The notes under the pieces are model-generated. The model had not been told where the DNA came from. It worked only from the letters and a program-made list of their open reading frames with translations, and ran no database searches. From assembly GCF_900497805.2 (NCBI RefSeq), contig NW_020946557.1:5711908-5775907 (forward strand): a stretch of 64,000 nt of DNA, written 5' to 3'. A program made the translations under genes and the position numbers. How positions within the stretch are numbered: position 1 is the first letter of the stretch; every line of letters starts with the position of its first letter. The DNA comes from Vombatus ursinus. Taxonomy: Eukaryota; Chordata; Mammalia; Diprotodontia; Vombatidae. Positions 33,675 to 45,375 of the stretch are shown one piece after another.

Positions 33675-34150
33675 ATTGCTAAATCATTCAACAAGTTTTT
33701 CTTAAGCATTTATGATGTGTCAAGTGCTACATAGGCACTGAAAGAAAGAAAAACAAAAAGTGAAACTGTCTCTGCCCTCAAGGATACATTCTGTCAGTGG
33801 AGATATTCCATAAATAAGTACATATATACAAGGAATTTGGGGGTATGGCCCTAGCAACAAAAAGGTGGAAAGAACCAAGAAAATTCTCATATGGGAATTA
33901 GCACTTTAGTTTAGTTTTAAAGAAAACTAGAAATTCTAGGAGCTGAAGATGTGAATACTTCTCAGGCAAGGGAGAAAGCCACCAGAGTGTCATTATGTGA
34001 GAAACAACATGAAGGACATTTTGGCTAGAGCAAACTATGTAAAAGGAAATGAAATATAGTAAGCTTGAAAAGGTAGATTGCAGCCAGGTGGTGCAGAGCA
34101 CCTAAAAGCCACACAGAGGAGGCTGTGTTTGATCTTGAAGCTGTCAAAAA
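33675..34150 (-). repeat. L2 LINE, 3' region
   Basis: Starts with the reverse 3' end ('ttaagcatttatgatgtgtc', 'tctctgccctcaaggataca') and continues as 'ctcaggcaagggagaaagcc' and 'cttgaaaaggtagattgcag', the reverse of the end of the coding region and UTR. Confidence 0.75.
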
Positions 34151-34309
34151 AGAAAGTTTGTACAAGCATTATCTAGTTCATGATTAATGAGCATGAAGCA
34201 CATAGAAAAGCATTATGTGTGAGGTATACTTAGATTGAAGAGGAAATGATATTAAAGTCGATGAATATTCATTGTGTGCCAATAGATATTTTGAACCATC
34301 TGGCAAAAT

Positions 34310-34318
34310 TATATATAC

Positions 34319-34369
<51 letters not shown>

Positions 34370-34500
34370 AGTGTATGTATATGTATATATGTATGTGTGT
34401 ATATGTGTATGTGTATGTATATATGTATGTATATATAACATATCCATATGTGTATATGTGTATTTATACATGTATACATATATATATGTATACAGCAATG
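34310..34500. repeat. TG/TATG microsatellite
   Basis: A clean TG run at about 34333-34366 inside a wider TA/TATG tract. All overlapping open frames of 71-115 codons are translations of this repeat (HTHT, YIYI, VCVC patterns). Confidence 0.95.
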
Positions 34501-34856
34501 GCTCATAATTGTACATATATGCACACATTATGAACCATTATTAAATGTTAATATCTGTTAATGTTAATAATTTTCTCCCAAATTAGACTAGGTCCAATTA
34601 TTAAACCGAGCAAAGAGAAGCTTTTTAGACTGAGAATACTATTTACTATATAAAGATTATATGACAGAAGACTAATGATTTTGCTATCTACTTAAATTAA
34701 GCTATAGCTTTCTTATTTTCTTAATTCCCCTCCTCACTCCTGTCAGCTCCACTTCTATGATCATGCCCCAAACAAAATGTAAAGCAATGATGATGTTGAT
34801 GACAAATGAAGTGGAAAAAAATCATTTTAATCCTGGTCATTTTAACTATTAGAGTT
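34501..34856. other. Unassigned DNA
   Basis: No repeat or gene recognised. Confidence 0.35.
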
Positions 34857-35460
34857 AATAACTGGCTTTATCCATCTGAGGTCCAGAATGAGGGACACAA
34901 TAGTGTCACTGAACTCTGCCCTAGTGAAACCACATTTAAAGCAGTTCAAGGTACTATGCTTCATAGAGAACTTGAATAAACTTGAGTATGCCCAGGGGAG
35001 AACTTCCAGGAGGGCCTAGTCCAAGCTCTTCCACCTACCAAATGTGACTTAGGCAAGTCCCTTATCCTCTTTGGGGCTCAGTTTCCCCATATCTAAATTG
35101 AGAAACTTAAACTAGCAATCCCTGAAATCTAAAAACTAGGAAGGTTTAGCTCAAAAAGAGGGCCCTTAGAAAGGATATAATAACCTTCAAGTCCTTCAAC
35201 GGCTACCTTGTAGAAGAAATTTTTTCAGCGTGGTCCCAGAGGGAACAGTAGGAGGAAATTGTGGAAAGTCAGATTTTAGCTAGATCTAAGGAAAAACTGA
35301 GAAACAATTAGAGTTGTCAAAAACAGAGTGGGCTGCCTCTGGAAGTAGTGGGTTTCTCATGACCAGAGATCATCAGCTGAAACGAGACAACCACAGAGTC
35401 TCAGAATGTTGGAAAAGGCCTCAGAGATCAACTGTTCCAAAGTATGCCTGAAACAGAATT
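34857..35460 (+). repeat. CR1/L3 LINE 3' region, with MIR inserted
   Basis: CR1/L3 parts: 'aggtccagaatgagggacac', 'cccaggggagaacttccagg', and after an interruption 'ccttcaagtccttcaacgg', 'ttagagttgtcaaaaacaga', 'gtgggctgcctctggaagta'. The interruption (about 35019-35135) is a plus-strand MIR half ('gacttaggcaagtcccttat', 'tcagtttccccatatctaaa'). Confidence 0.7.
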
Positions 35461-35799
35461 GCATTTATAGCAGATTCACCAAATGATTATGCTCTTGGAA
35501 AGGATATTGTAGAGGAGGTTTCTCCTCAAAGGTGGAAGAATTAGGTTAACCCTTCAGTGTCTTAAAATGCTAAGGTGCTATAGTTCTGTGCAGATTGTTT
35601 GGAAGCAAGAGCAGAGATGTCAAACAGCAAAATTTCTCTTGTTCCTGGCCTAGTAGATCAACAACTCCAAGAAGAGCGCTTGTCAGCACAGGGAGAATAA
35701 AATTTGGGCTATGGCCCAGAACATACATAGACAGAATGATTTGGTATCTCTGTCTACATATATGGGTATGTGAGTATGCGTATGCAAATAGAAACCTAC
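35461..35799. other. Unassigned DNA
   Basis: No repeat recognised apart from possible CR1/L3 remnants up to about 35590. Confidence 0.35.
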
Positions 35800-36180
35800 A
35801 CTTTTTTTAGCCAATTTAGATCACTTTCGTATATTTTTGGAAAACTTTGTTCACTTCATCTTCTTGACACTTCATTATACTTTACAATCACAAAGTCAAC
35901 TCTCCTGCAACAAAGCAAAACATGGCTCTTTGAAATAAATGTTGTCATTAACAAGCCACGCCAGGCACAGTGACAGATTTGCAGCTGTAATGAATAACAT
36001 TTCCTGCAAAGTTCTTCTGTCTGACAGAAAAGCTGTGACATTACTGCAGGCAACAGTGTTGAGAACTAAAAGATTGATTGATGCCAGTGGATAATTGAAA
36101 CCTCAGTACTGTCAGATACATGTCAGTCTAACAACCAAACTACTGCTCTGAGATAATATTTATCATGTTACAGGCTTTTC
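35800..36180. promoter_or_regulatory. Candidate conserved enhancer block
   Basis: Repeat-free DNA with a cluster of TALE-type sites: TGACAG at about 35971 and 36022, CTGTCA at about 36109, a TGATTGAT (PBX/HOX-type composite) at about 36074, plus 'gtaatgaataac'. Such clustering together with the absence of repeats is typical of developmental enhancers. Not proven; the call rests on motifs seen by eye. Confidence 0.3.
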
Positions 36181-36407
36181 TATGAATAAAAAAAAATTCA
36201 CACTTTGAAAAATATGGAGCATGCCCCATTAAATATGATTTAGGAGATATTGCTATGGATGACTCCATCACTGTGGATAAATTAGAGAGTTTGCAAACTT
36301 CCTCTTCAACTTACCTTTTTGGTTGGTAATGAGTTAAATTGTGTCAGGGAGGCTTGCTGTTTTCTTGTGAAAGATAGATGGCCCAGAATGAAGTGAGTTT
36401 AACTTTC
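36181..36407. other. Unassigned DNA
   Basis: No repeat recognised. Confidence 0.35.
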
Positions 36408-36600
36408 CAAGAAGTAAAGTGGGAGTATGGTGTTATAGGTAGAGTCACAAACTCCATGGTGGACTTGGAATTATAATTTAATCTCTCCCAGACTGTTTCC
36501 TCATTTGAAAAATGAGAATAATAACAGTATCTCACTTATTCAATTGTTGCAAGGCTCAAATGAGATAATATTCATAAAGTGCTTTGCAAACCTCAAAGCA
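36408..36600 (+). repeat. MIR SINE
   Basis: 'actgtttcctcatttgaaaa', 'caattgttgcaaggctcaaa', 'tgagataatattcataaagt' and 'gctttgcaaacctcaaagc'. The head is degraded. Confidence 0.75.
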
Positions 36601-36601
<1 letters not shown>

Positions 36602-36634
<33 letters not shown>

Positions 36635-36653
36635 ACACACACACACACACACA
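36602..36653. repeat. CA microsatellite
   Basis: Two CA runs separated by a short 'gagaca' break, lying just after a MIR 3' end. Confidence 0.95.
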
Positions 36654-37667
36654 TATATTTGCTGGTTATTATTATAATTAAAGAGGAGGAATGCTTTTCA
36701 AGATCTTCTGCAATTAATTATGTAGTAGATCAGCTTTTCAGATGCCTAGTTCTCAAGTCTTAGCTGCCGGAGCCAAAACCTTGCTAAAAATGTCTTATTC
36801 AGATGTCATATTCCCACTCCCAACCTTTTATCTCCTTGGCAAATTGGCTTTGTGTACTCTGTAGAACATTTATTGCTGTTCATTCTCATTGATTTGCCAT
36901 GCAAAAACCTTTAGGAATAGATTTTAAGGAGATAAAACTACATAGAATCCTATCTCTGAATTAGTTTTAATTAGAACTATTTTCTCGTTTTGTCACAAAA
37001 CAGTTTATATTGTGCTTTATAAACCAGAAAGAAAAAAAAACTGGGTCTTTTGTCACTCAAGGGCTTTATAATTCCAATAATATAAAAATACAAGGGAAGT
37101 GACATTTTTTTCAATTGGAATAGTAGAAATAATAGATATGACAGAGAAAAGCTGACATTCAAAATTTTTAATCAAATTTATCTTATGTTGTTGTATTGTT
37201 AATGTCAAATATCTTCCAACCCTATGCTGTATTCTTCTATTTCTTTTCTTATTGTCCAGCAGTCTACATTTTTCCTTTTTCTCCTCTTCTCTTTTTAATG
37301 ACACCCTTTTTATTTTTTCATTTGCTTTATTTCAATCATTTTCTAAGATAACCCTCATTTTCTTTTCTGCTACATATTCTATTTTGTCCTTATAGCTTAA
37401 TCTATATTTAGTCATCTTTTCATCTTGCCTTAGTGACCCCTTAGTCTAGCCCTTCAGATAGATTAAAAATGCATTTAGTTTCCTAGAGAGGTGTCAACAT
37501 TGACAGGCATGCTCAGTGAGGCTGGATAATGAAATACAATGTGATTGTAGTACTGGAATCACAATTTCAATGTTTATTAATCCTCTTCTTTGCCTAGTTC
37601 AAATACTATTTTGGTAAACTCTAAATCAATGAGTCTAACATTCATCATTTGCAGTTCATTCATTTCT
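36654..37667. other. Repeat-poor DNA
   Basis: No named repeat. 36690-37030 has 'caattaattatg', 'ttttaattagaac' and 'attgatttgcc' motifs and could be conserved non-coding DNA. The remainder is T-rich. Confidence 0.35.
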
Positions 37668-37990
37668 TCATTCTTCCATTCAACCTGCATTTAGTAAGCA
37701 TGTACCAGAGAATGTTTGGAACACACACACCCCAAAAATAATAATAAACAAATAACAACAACAAAAGGGCCTACTCTTAAGAGCTTAAATTCTACTGGGA
37801 CAGGAGCAGCTTGGACAAATATATAAATATATTATACATATACATATATATTTTATATATATATGAGTATAGAGTAAATAAATAGACTAATTTGTGGAGG
37901 AAGATGGTTGTAACAACTGAGGAAGATCAGGAAAGACTCATGTAGAAGATAGACTCAAAACTGAGCCTTAAAAGAAACTGAGAATCAGAG
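37668..37990 (-). repeat. L2 LINE, 3' region
   Basis: 'ctgcatttagtaagcatgta', 'aagagcttaaattctactgg', 'ggaaagactcatgtagaaga' and 'ctcaaaactgagccttaaaa'. A TA-rich microsatellite lies at about 37822-37865. Confidence 0.75.
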
Positions 37991-39562
37991 CTTCATAAAT
38001 GATTGTTGATTGATTGATACATCCTTCCTTTTATGGAATTTTCTATGCAAAAACTTCCATGCATAATCCAGCTTTGTTAATTAGCAACTCCCAGCCCATG
38101 ATACAAGAATTAGGAAACCAATAGATACAACTATCAGAGATCCCACCCATCCCCGCAAAATCCCTATACCTTACCTGGTGCTTTGTTGTATGAAGAGTGG
38201 AACCCAGGCATCCCCATACTGAACGAGAAGTGAAAAGAGCCTGATGTAACCTGGATGTCATGCAGAAGGGCAACCTCTAGTAAAATCTTTGATCTTCTTT
38301 TTCTCTAGTAAGTAGCTTCCCTTTCTTTCACAAATTATATATAAAATATATGTGTATATATAAGTATACACACACACACACACACACATTTCTCTGGGGA
38401 GGAGGACATTGCCAGTTGAGCTGGAGGATTTGACACAAGATGGAAAAGAATAATTATGATTGTATGAATGCGGTGATATTGTTTGAGGTCTGACACTGCC
38501 CATCTTTACCCTCCTATACATGGTCCAATTTTCTTTTTTCCCATGTCTATTGGTGTGAAAGAAGAGGGATAGCTTTGGCCTGAGCACTCAAAATTCAGCG
38601 ACCTCTTAGGGAAAGGCCTTAGTCATCCCATCCTAATTATATGTCTGATATTAGTTCACTAAGACAAAGCACACATACAGATGACTTGATCTGAAATTGT
38701 CTGTGTTTTCTCCAGTGAGGGGATTTGTGTGCCTTTGGTTCATAGAATAGGAAAGATGTAAGTGTCAGATTAGCTAATGGCAATGTGATGACATGTGAAT
38801 GAAGGTCCCATATGCTCTATCTGTCATGGTTAGCCAGTTCTCCCTTTTCTTAAATAAACCTGGGGTCTCAACTCACTCAGTCTCAGACAAGTATCTATAA
38901 GCCAAGCCAGATCGTTGATTCCCAGTCTGCTAGGGGTTCACCATGCAACTGGTGCCAAGCCCCCCAAATAGAACCATACCATACAGGATCCCTATGCAAG
39001 TTAGCCAAGATAACCCTGTCCTGAGCAAGCATTTGAAGTCCCCGATCATTGACAGAGCATATATAATAGAATACACATCAAGTAAAGAAGAGACAGTTCA
39101 CCTGCAGCTTTGGTCAGGATAATAGTCCAACCAGTAGAATCAATATGCATTACCAATCCGTATTCAGTGCCAAGAGCCAGGTACTTGGAGCTGCTTGTCA
39201 ATGAGTATGATTTCTCTTAGCAATGTCTTTTATCATTTGTGTGAGCTGGAACCACTTGCCTAGGATGTGCAAAGAGACATAGCAACCTTCCTAGTGCCTT
39301 TGCTTCTGTATGGCTTTTGGTCAATAGCTGTAGTAGAATACACCAACCCTTCATCAGTAGACAGGTGCTTAAGAGATTTTGTAAATTCACCTAATGAAGT
39401 ACTCACCAAGATGCTAATAGCAACCCTGAAAATTGTTCAATACACATTGTCCTGGCACCTACCTACAAATATCCATGCTATAAATAAAATAACATAGAAA
39501 TGAAAATGGTCATGGAAAATGATACTCTTATTAATCATCTTGAAGAGAAGGGCCTAGCATGG

Positions 39563-39565
<3 letters not shown>
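37991..39565. other. Unassigned, apparently low-copy DNA
   Basis: Contains a CA run at about 38368-38389 and open frames of 60-109 codons on both strands (38043-38587 minus, 39267-39497 plus). None shows a known domain. The stretch 38640-39480 has no repeat family I can name. On the minus strand near 39160 it reads SKYLALGTEYGLVMHID, which looks protein-like but is interrupted on both sides; a decayed retrocopy is possible. Confidence 0.35.
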
Positions 39566-39605
<40 letters not shown>

Positions 39606-39617
39606 TGTGTGTGTGTG
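39566..39617. repeat. TG microsatellite
   Basis: About 50 bp of TG with one TATG interruption. Confidence 0.95.
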
Positions 39618-39689
39618 CTATTCATTCACTTATATTTAGCAGAGGAAATAAGTATGGTACAGATCTGTGATTTTAATCACCTTGACGCA

Positions 39690-39767
39690 AAAATTCACCT
39701 ATAATTTGTAGTCTTAAACAATTGCCTTGGACTTTGAAAGACTAAGTTACTTGCCCATGGTCACACA
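39690..39767 (-). repeat. MIR SINE, left part of an interrupted copy
   Basis: 'gaaagactaagttacttgcc' and 'catggtcacaca'. The copy resumes at 41452 after the insertion; 14 bases (39754-39767) are duplicated there. Confidence 0.7.
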
Positions 39768-41451
39768 AATTGTTGTTGTTGTTTATCCTGAGTTCTTGAA
39801 GACTACCAATGACATCAGGAGGGTGAGGTCTTGACTTGCAAATGAATTGGATATCAGTGAGGCAAATCTGTGCAAAGTTATCAGCCTCTCTCCTCTAGAG
39901 TAATCGGAGTCCAATGGCAAGACATAGTCAGGATGTCTGGCAATAGCCCCAGATGTAGTGAGAGACCTTGGCCTTTTAAAAAAAAATAATTTATTTATTT
40001 TTAGTTTTCAACATTCACTTTCATAAGCTTTTGAGTTTTAAATTTTCTCCACCTCTCTCCCTTCCCACCTCCCCAAGACAGCATGCAACCTGATATAGGC
40101 TATACATATACATTATTTTTAAATATATTTTCACATTAGTCACGTTGTAAAGAAAAATTAGAAACAATGGGAGAAACCATGAAAAAGAAAAAAAAAACAA
40201 AAAAGAGAGCAAATAGTATGCTTCAATCTGCATTCAGGCTCCATAGTTCTTTCTCTAAATGTGGGATAGCATTTTCCATCAAGAGTCTTTTGGAGTTTTC
40301 TTAGATCCTTACATTGCTAAGAGCTAAGTCTATTAAAGTTAGTCATTGCATAATATGGCTGTTACTGTGCACAATGTTCTTTCTCCTAGTTCTGCTCACT
40401 TCACTCAGAATCAGTTCATATATGTCTTTCCAGGTTTTTCTGAAGTCCACCTGTCCATCATTTCTTACAGCACAATAGTATTCCATTACATTCATGTACC
40501 ATAACTTGTTCAGCCATTCCCCAATTGATGGGCATCCCCTCAATTTCCAATTCTTGACCACCACAAAAAAAGCTGCTATAAATATTTTTGTACATGTGGA
40601 TCCTTTTACCATTTGTATGATCTCTTTGGGATACAGCCGTAGAAGGGCTATTGCTGGGTCAAAGGGTACGCACAATTTTATAGCACTTTGACCACAGTTT
40701 GAAATTGCTCTTCAGAATGGTTGGATCAGTTTACACCTCCACCAACAATGCATTAGTGTTCTAATTTTCCCACATCTTTTCCAGCATTTATAATTTTCCT
40801 GTTTTGTCATGTTAGCCAATCTGATAGGTGTGATGTGATATCTAAGAGTAGTTTTGATTTGCATTTCTCAATCAATAGTGATTTAGAGAATTTTTATATG
40901 ATTATAGAAGCTTTAATTTCTTCATCTAAAAACTGCCTATTCATATCCTTTGACCATCGACCTTGGTCATTTTAAGCTAAGGCCTTTCCTGGGTCTTAGT
41001 TTGTCCAAAGCAACAACCATTCAGTAATTAGGCAAGAATGGAGGCAAAAGATGGCCTAGTTTGCCGCCACCAAAGAATCAATAAATTTTTATCACTTATA
41101 CTTCACAAGGTATCTTAGGGTTTGGGGGCTAAATTTTTTTTCTTCCCTACTTATTCATTCTATAATTTTAAAAAACTAGGACAATTAACTCTTTTGTCTC
41201 ATGTGGTTTTCATTCACAATTTCTTGGAATATAGCTGTGGTAAACCAGACTTTGATAAAGCCCATTGAGATTCAAATAGAACTGCTTAACTATGCCTTTA
41301 AACCTAAATCACTCTGGCTCTCAGTGACTAACCAGTAATAGGTCCCAGCCCAAGCCTCACTTGCTCATTGTTTGGGTTTTGACGGCTCTGAGTGAGTGTA
41401 AATAGCAATTTTTTTTTCTGTTCTGGCCAGAAACTCCAAGGGTCTTCCCCT
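39768..41451 (-). mobile_element. CAA-tailed non-autonomous retroelement, about 690 bp, split by L1
   Basis: The plus strand begins 'attgttgttgttgtttatcc', the complement of a CAA-type tail as made by RTE machinery. The body occupies 39768-39979 and 40976-41451. It is flanked by a perfect 14-bp target-site duplication (39754-39767 and 41452-41465). I see no reverse transcriptase, so it looks non-autonomous; its 5' part may derive from another sequence. I do not recall its family name with confidence. Confidence 0.65.
39980..40958 (-). mobile_element. L1 LINE, 5'-truncated, about 980 bp
   Basis: Minus-strand translation at 40675-40343 gives an ORF2 C-terminus of about 110 residues: FDPAIALLRLYPKEII, NWKLRGCPSIGEWLNKLWY and MNVMEYYCAVRNDGQVDF are recognisable. 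It is followed by a 3' UTR and an A/T-rich tail at 39980. Flanked by an imperfect target-site duplication (39964-39979 and 40959-40975). The fairly open ORF2 end suggests this is one of the younger insertions here. Confidence 0.9.
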
Positions 41452-41540
41452 CCCATGGTCACACAGCAAGTATGTGAAAGAGGAGCAATTGAAATCCAGG
41501 TATTCCTAACTTCAAGGCCAGCTCTCTAAACAATCCCAAT
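41452..41540 (-). repeat. MIR SINE, right part of the interrupted copy
   Basis: Resumes with 'cccatggtcacacagcaagt' and continues 'gaaatccaggtattcctaac' to a tRNA end near 41535. Confidence 0.75.
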
Positions 41541-44021
41541 GAGATTTCTCAGTAGTATATACAACTCCTTGATAAATTCTTCCAAACTTACTTAAATTAA
41601 ATGAAAATAATTTCCTTCCTTCTTTCCTGAGTCCATACTTCTTGGTTTGAAGTCAATAGCAACTGGTGAGGAACCCATTCTATACATCATAAGTGGGCTT
41701 TAGACCTCTCTGAACTGTAAGTAGATTTTAATTATTCAATATCTATGCAAAATAGTTACTAAATGTTAATAATATAGAAAATGAAATGTACTTATCACCA
41801 TTTGGCATTTTTTATGAGAGCTTATGAGAAAAAATTTCAATCTATGCAATTGTTATGAGCCCATACATATGCCATACTTATAATTAACATGATCATTTTC
41901 CAGCTAATGGAATAATCATTAAGAGAAGAAAATTTAATAATGTACACCCATTAATTGTCCCCAGCTGTGCTTGTTTGACCTTTGAAAGGAAATGATTCCT
42001 TCTCCATCCTCTGGTTGTGGAAAGAAAGAAGAGAAAAGGAGAGTATTTCATGGTTGATGAGAATACAGGGGTATGTGGATGTAAAGGCTATTGAGAGGGG
42101 AAAAGGAGGAAGAAGAAAAATGATCCAATGGTCTGCTGACCTACACTGCAATGTATCAAGCAGCAGAGACATTAGGTTACAAATCAAGTTGATATCACTG
42201 TTTATTAAGTGGGGGGAAGCATAATTTAGTACTTTCTTTTAAAATTTTATTAAAAGGAAACCAAGAGCTGCTGAACTGCTATCCAGCCCATCAACTGGAA
42301 TTATCATCATTTGAACATGACCCAATCTGATTACCGTCATTCATTTCTTACTTGTCAGAGAAAGTTCTTGCCTTTTTTTCTATTATTGTCATTGTATCAA
42401 CTTTAATTAAATGCATTCAATTGTTATGTGCTAGTATATGTTTTATTAATGTCTGAACTAATTATCTTGGGGAAAAAATGACCTGTTCGATAGTGCTGTC
42501 ATATCGAGTCTAGGAGCAAAGCTGTACTCCAAGTCTAGCATTAAATATGGGAAAAGCTGGAGTCATTAGGCTTCCATGTCTCAGTATCAAATAAGATGCT
42601 TTCTATAATCGTAATCATCACCAGCAATAACTTGGAGTTGACACTTTTGAAAAGTATGGCTTAACAAATGTGTAATTTACTAAAGTAGCATTGCTCTCTT
42701 GTACTTCCTGTCCTCTGAGGAGGCAAAGATCAGCAACATTTCTAATAGAAAGTCTATTTGTTGCTTGAGTCTACTATGTGGAAGTTAAATTAAGTTAAGC
42801 AGGGCTGGGTTTTTTTTCTTTCTATTACTGCCATAAGAACAGCAGGTGATGTGTGTCTAATATAATTTGAAAGCACTAACAAATTAGATCAATTCACTGT
42901 AACTTGTATAACTACACTAAGACCCACCTTGTATTAGGAGTAATGTAACCATCTTTCATCTCTGACATCTTTGCACCCCAAAAAAGTGGAAATACTGGTT
43001 CTATTATCATCATTACTAGAATTTTTATCCATTAACTTTTGTTAAAACTAAAGATTCAAAAACCTACACTTCCAAGAACCTTTTACTAAATAAATCATCT
43101 TTATTCACAATGTTTTACTTCTCCACTAGGACAAAAATCAAATCTTGTTGACTTTTTTTTTTTTTTTGCATTCAAAGGACCAGCCTTTTTGCATCACTGG
43201 TATTCAGATGTCATGTCACATCTATTTCCAACACTCTAGACATAAAGTTCTAAATACCAGTAGAGACTGGCATTTGTTAAAGGACGTACCAATAGTCCTT
43301 TTCTCCTACCCTTCCACCCCCAGTGGAGCTGCATTTTTTTAAAGTTATGTTTCACAGGTAATGAACTGTTTATGTTATTGTGATAATGAGACATAAGCTC
43401 AAAGAATAGAATTTGGGGTTTTAAATTAGTATTTTCTCTGTAATGATCAAACCACTGCTGAACATGCTAATCTGTTCATGCTGTCACATCCATTATCTGC
43501 AATTATTTTTTATTCAAGTGTAAAACTAGCATTAACACAAAGCTACTGCAACAAGGCAAGTAATGAAAAAGAAATTCAAAAAGAAATGGTAAGTTCACCT
43601 GATTCTCTGGACATTCTCTTTCTCTATCGCTTTGCTGGCTGTCATAGTTCAAGTTTAATTGACTTATATCCTATTCAAGGAAATTAATCAGTAAAAATCT
43701 ATTTGAATAGAAAATAGTAACTCTGGCCATATTCCTGATACTGACTTCAAATTTTCAAGGATTCCAGCATTATTGCTATGAGCACTCCCTCCACTGATAC
43801 AGAAGGCCATAGTAAATGATTTTCATGATTCTCTGTGGTCAAAATCGTCCACCACCTGGTGGCCATTCTCCTAATGAGGATCCTCCACAAACTTAGAGGA
43901 CTAGACTATTCCTGAGTTTGTACTAAGACCAGCAAATTGGTGGATCTATGTCTAAAACTTTTCTATTGTAATAGAATTTGGATGAGTTTAGTCCACTGAC
44001 ATAGTCTTCAGTTTAAGATAG
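41541..44021. other. Repeat-poor block of about 2.5 kb
   Basis: The longest stretch here in which I see no interspersed repeat. Only simple features occur: a T run at 43149-43167 and an A/T-rich 41880-41950. No exon-like frame: open frames reach at most 80 codons and lack domains. 41900-43000 is the most single-copy-like part. Candidate conserved non-coding DNA, unproven. Confidence 0.4.
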
Positions 44022-44276
44022 CTAGGTTGCCTAATGGTTAGAGCGCTGGGCCTGGAACAGGAAGAACTGATTTCAAATACAGTCAGGACGAGCTTATTTC
44101 AAATCCAAACACTTACTAGCTATATGAACTTCAGCAAGTCACTTAACCTCTGTTTGTCTTAATCCACTGGAAAAGGAAATAGTAAACCACACCAGTATCT
44201 TTGCCAAGAAAACCTCACAGACAGTATTGGCATGACCAGGGTGTCATGAAGAGCTGGACAGACTGAACAACAAGAA
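44022..44276 (+). repeat. Mar1-type SINE
   Basis: 'tagctaggttgcctaatggt', 'cagcaagtcacttaacctct', 'agtatctttgccaagaaaac' and tail 'gctggacagactgaacaaca'. It carries an internal partial duplication near 44075-44105 ('atttcaaat' occurs twice). Confidence 0.8.
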
Positions 44277-44323
44277 GTTCCTTTAAACTTTTATCATGCA
44301 TTCAGTACATGTATTCATTCTTT

Positions 44324-44573
44324 GGGGCAGTTAGGTGGTGCAGTGGCTAGAGCTAGGCTTGAAATCAGGAAGATTCATTTCATGCATTCAAATGGGGCCT
44401 CGGACTAGCTGTGTGACCCTGGTCAAATCACTTACCTCTGTTTCCTTCAGTTGTTCAGTTATAAAATGAGCTGGAGAAGAAAATGGCAAAACTCTACAGT
44501 ATCTTTGCTAAGAAAACCCCAAAATAGGGTCATGAAAAGTCAAACATGACTGAAAACAACTGAACAACAACAT
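44324..44573 (+). repeat. Mar1-type SINE
   Basis: 'ggggcagttaggtggtgcag', 'gctgtgtgaccctggtcaaa', 'agtatctttgctaagaaaac' and tail 'cataactg-like' region ending 'ctgaacaacaaca'. Same orientation and only 48 bp from the previous copy. Confidence 0.85.
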
Positions 44574-44669
44574 AGTCTTCAAAGAGTTAGGATCACATTC
44601 ACATTACAAGAATGGTGTAGAGTTCCTGGAACTTTGATACAAAAATACCTTTTTCCCCTGGTCATGTAA

Positions 44670-44765
44670 TACACACATATACACACACAGGCATGCACGT
44701 ATGTATGTATGTATGTATATGTATATTATGCATGTATATGTGTGTATATATATATGTATGTATAT
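44670..44765. repeat. ACAC/TATG microsatellite
   Basis: Compound tract of CA-rich then GTAT/TATG units. Confidence 0.9.
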
Positions 44766-45167
44766 TCAAAGTCAAATATGAGCAGTTTTCATTTCATTTT
44801 TATTCCTTTTCTAGATTTTTATATCAATCTCTCTCTAATTCTACAGAGTATCCCTGAGTTCAATATTCTAAAACAAACAATGAAAAATTTCTCAACTTCA
44901 TCTTGTTAATATTAAACACTTTATGTATTCAGCTTATAGCTCTTTTGGCAATCATTTAAAGTAACCAAACAGAAGTATGATTTCGTATACATTTGTTTGT
45001 GTGTGTACTAGTTTATTTAGGTTTTGCTTTGACTTTTCTGAATTTGATCACTTTGAACGCTTATACTGGTCTATAAAAGTTAAAACAAAATCTGTTAATA
45101 AAGTAAATTGTCATTGAACAAAATCCTCAGTTTCAGAGAAGCATATATCTTGGTAGTCATTAACAAC
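44766..45167. other. Unassigned DNA
   Basis: No repeat or gene recognised. Confidence 0.35.
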
Positions 45168-45375
45168 AAAAGAAACAGTGGTACACTGGAAAGAATACTA
45201 GATTAAGAATCAGAAGACTTGTGTTCTAATCCCAACTGCTCTGCTAAAGAGCTATGTTTTTGAGAAAAGGCACTCAAAGTCTGCTGACCTCAGTTTCCTT
45301 AAAATGATACTCTGAAAGGACTGTTATAAAGTCTCTTCCAGCTTGTATATTATACAAGATATAATTCTCACTAGA
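45168..45375 (+). repeat. MIR SINE
   Basis: 'gtggtacactggaaagaata', 'agaagacttgtgttctaatc' and 'gctgacctcagtttccttaa'. Confidence 0.75.

Noticed and set aside
34184-34533. Open frames of 71-115 codons on both strands
   Set aside because: They are translations of a TG/TATG microsatellite (HTHT, YIYI, VCVC).
38830-38905. A short TG...CA segment with an AATAAA signal, resembling the end of an LTR
   Set aside because: No second LTR, no primer-binding site directly after it and no retroviral coding sequence nearby. The resemblance is weak.
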